Shown piece by piece: positions 5,900-6,244 of a DNA stretch of 6,244 nucleotides. This DNA is from Uruburuella suis (lineage in GTDB: Bacteria > Pseudomonadota > Gammaproteobacteria > Burkholderiales > Neisseriaceae). A program made the translations under genes and the position numbers. Position 1 is the first letter of the stretch. The number at the start of each line of letters is the position of its first letter. The stretch lies in NCBI RefSeq assembly GCF_004341385.1, contig NZ_SLXE01000056.1, positions 1 through 6,244 on the forward strand, written 5' to 3'. Below the pieces are notes generated by a model. That model saw nothing but the letters and a program-made list of their open reading frames with translations, searched no databases and was not told the origin of the DNA.

Positions 5900-6149
5900 C
5901 GGGATATTGCGCCGCCCATAAAGCCAGATTTTGCGCCAGCTCATCCATATAAATGAATTTCGCCACCCGCCACACCTCACGTCCTTGGACAAACAGAATC
6001 ACCACCGGCGCTGCAAGCGCATGAAAGCGGCCGGCCAGCGCCGGCAGCTCAGCCACATCGGCACGCACCGCAGCAATCTGCGGCCAATCGGCCAACACCG
6101 ACTCCAGCTTAGGCTCCACCGCATGGCACACGCCGCAATCGCGCGACAC
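5889..6149 (-). CDS. Thioredoxin-like protein, 5' end apparently missing
   Basis: The 86 readable residues carry the redox motif CGVC (5-8), a cis-proline in AAPVVILF (Pro48) and the usual C-terminal helix. This is the thioredoxin fold, so a cytoplasmic thiol-disulphide role is likely. The only in-frame start is a GTG at 6149, four codons before the first cysteine. The frame upstream reads AFHYI and then meets TGA at 6165-6167. Family members normally have 20-30 residues before CxxC, including the central beta strand that HYIVSRDC appears to belong to, so this start would remove a core strand. Either the 5' end was lost by insertion or deletion near 6150-6160, or a frameshift separates it from an upstream ATG (first base 6222). 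The rest shows no damage. The gene ends 60 bases before fetA. Confidence 0.65.
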   Translation of the reverse strand: MSRDCGVCHAVEPKLESVLADWPQIAAVRADVAELPALAGRFHALAAPVVILFVQGREVWRVAKFIYMDELAQNLALWAAQYPEAV

Positions 6150-6244
6150 GATATAGTGAAATGCTCAAAAAAGTTACACAAGATTCAAGAACCAAAACAG
6201 TAAAGTTTCTACACAGGAAATCCGCCATTCACGCCTGATCTTTT
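6150..6244. other. AT-rich segment of unknown nature at the right edge
   Basis: GC content is about 35% over these bases, against a much GC-richer coding region immediately to the left; the change falls at about 6150, where the thioredoxin-like frame breaks down. No long open frame, DUS, tRNA or recognisable insertion-sequence end is visible. It could be the end of a mobile element, or simply the leader and promoter region of the thioredoxin-like gene. Confidence 0.4.

Noticed and set aside
6150..6244. Insertion-sequence end at the right edge
   Set aside because: The composition step and broken gene suggest it, but I could find no terminal inverted repeat, target duplication or transposase coding within the window, so no element is called.

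Overview
The window most likely comes from a Neisseria species. It carries six exact copies of the 12-base DNA uptake sequence AGGCCGTCTGAA (the AG-DUS form), counted over both strands, rather than the ATGCCGTCTGAA form typical of N. meningitidis and N. gonorrhoeae. The variant DUSs of Kingella, Simonsiella and Eikenella are absent. This suggests a commensal or animal-associated Neisseria. The species cannot be named from the window alone.

Layout. Bases 1-199 are AT-rich non-coding DNA with two adjacent inverted repeats at 67-100. Two plus-strand transporter genes follow: rarD (236-1156), a DMT/EamA permease, and a neurotransmitter:sodium symporter family transporter (1253-2611). Each has a TATAAT -10 box just upstream. 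A perfect 39-base palindrome made from two facing DUSs (2624-2662) separates this block from the minus-strand genes and probably terminates transcription from both sides. Reading leftward on the minus strand from the right end are a thioredoxin-like gene with an apparently missing 5' end (6149-5889), fetA (5828-5130) and fetB (5137-4337), which form an ABC transporter of the E. coli FetAB (YbbL/YbbM) type, then lspA (4137-3646) and ispH (3616-2678). The last 95 bases are AT-rich, with no recognisable gene.

How the genes work together. lspA and ispH are 29 bp apart and look co-transcribed. They are housekeeping genes for lipoprotein maturation and isoprenoid synthesis. fetA and fetB overlap by 8 bases and encode the ATPase and permease of one complex, which in E. 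coli is linked to iron export and peroxide tolerance. The thioredoxin-like gene 60 bp upstream could belong to the same stress-related transcript. ileS, the usual upstream neighbour of lspA, is not here; fetAB occupies that place.

No wholly new system is convincingly present. The best leads are: a symporter whose predicted Na1 and chloride sites are changed while Na2 is kept; two genes that take their last two codons and stop codon from a DUS; a thioredoxin-like gene cut off at its core beta strand at a sharp drop in GC; and the replacement of ileS by fetAB upstream of lspA.
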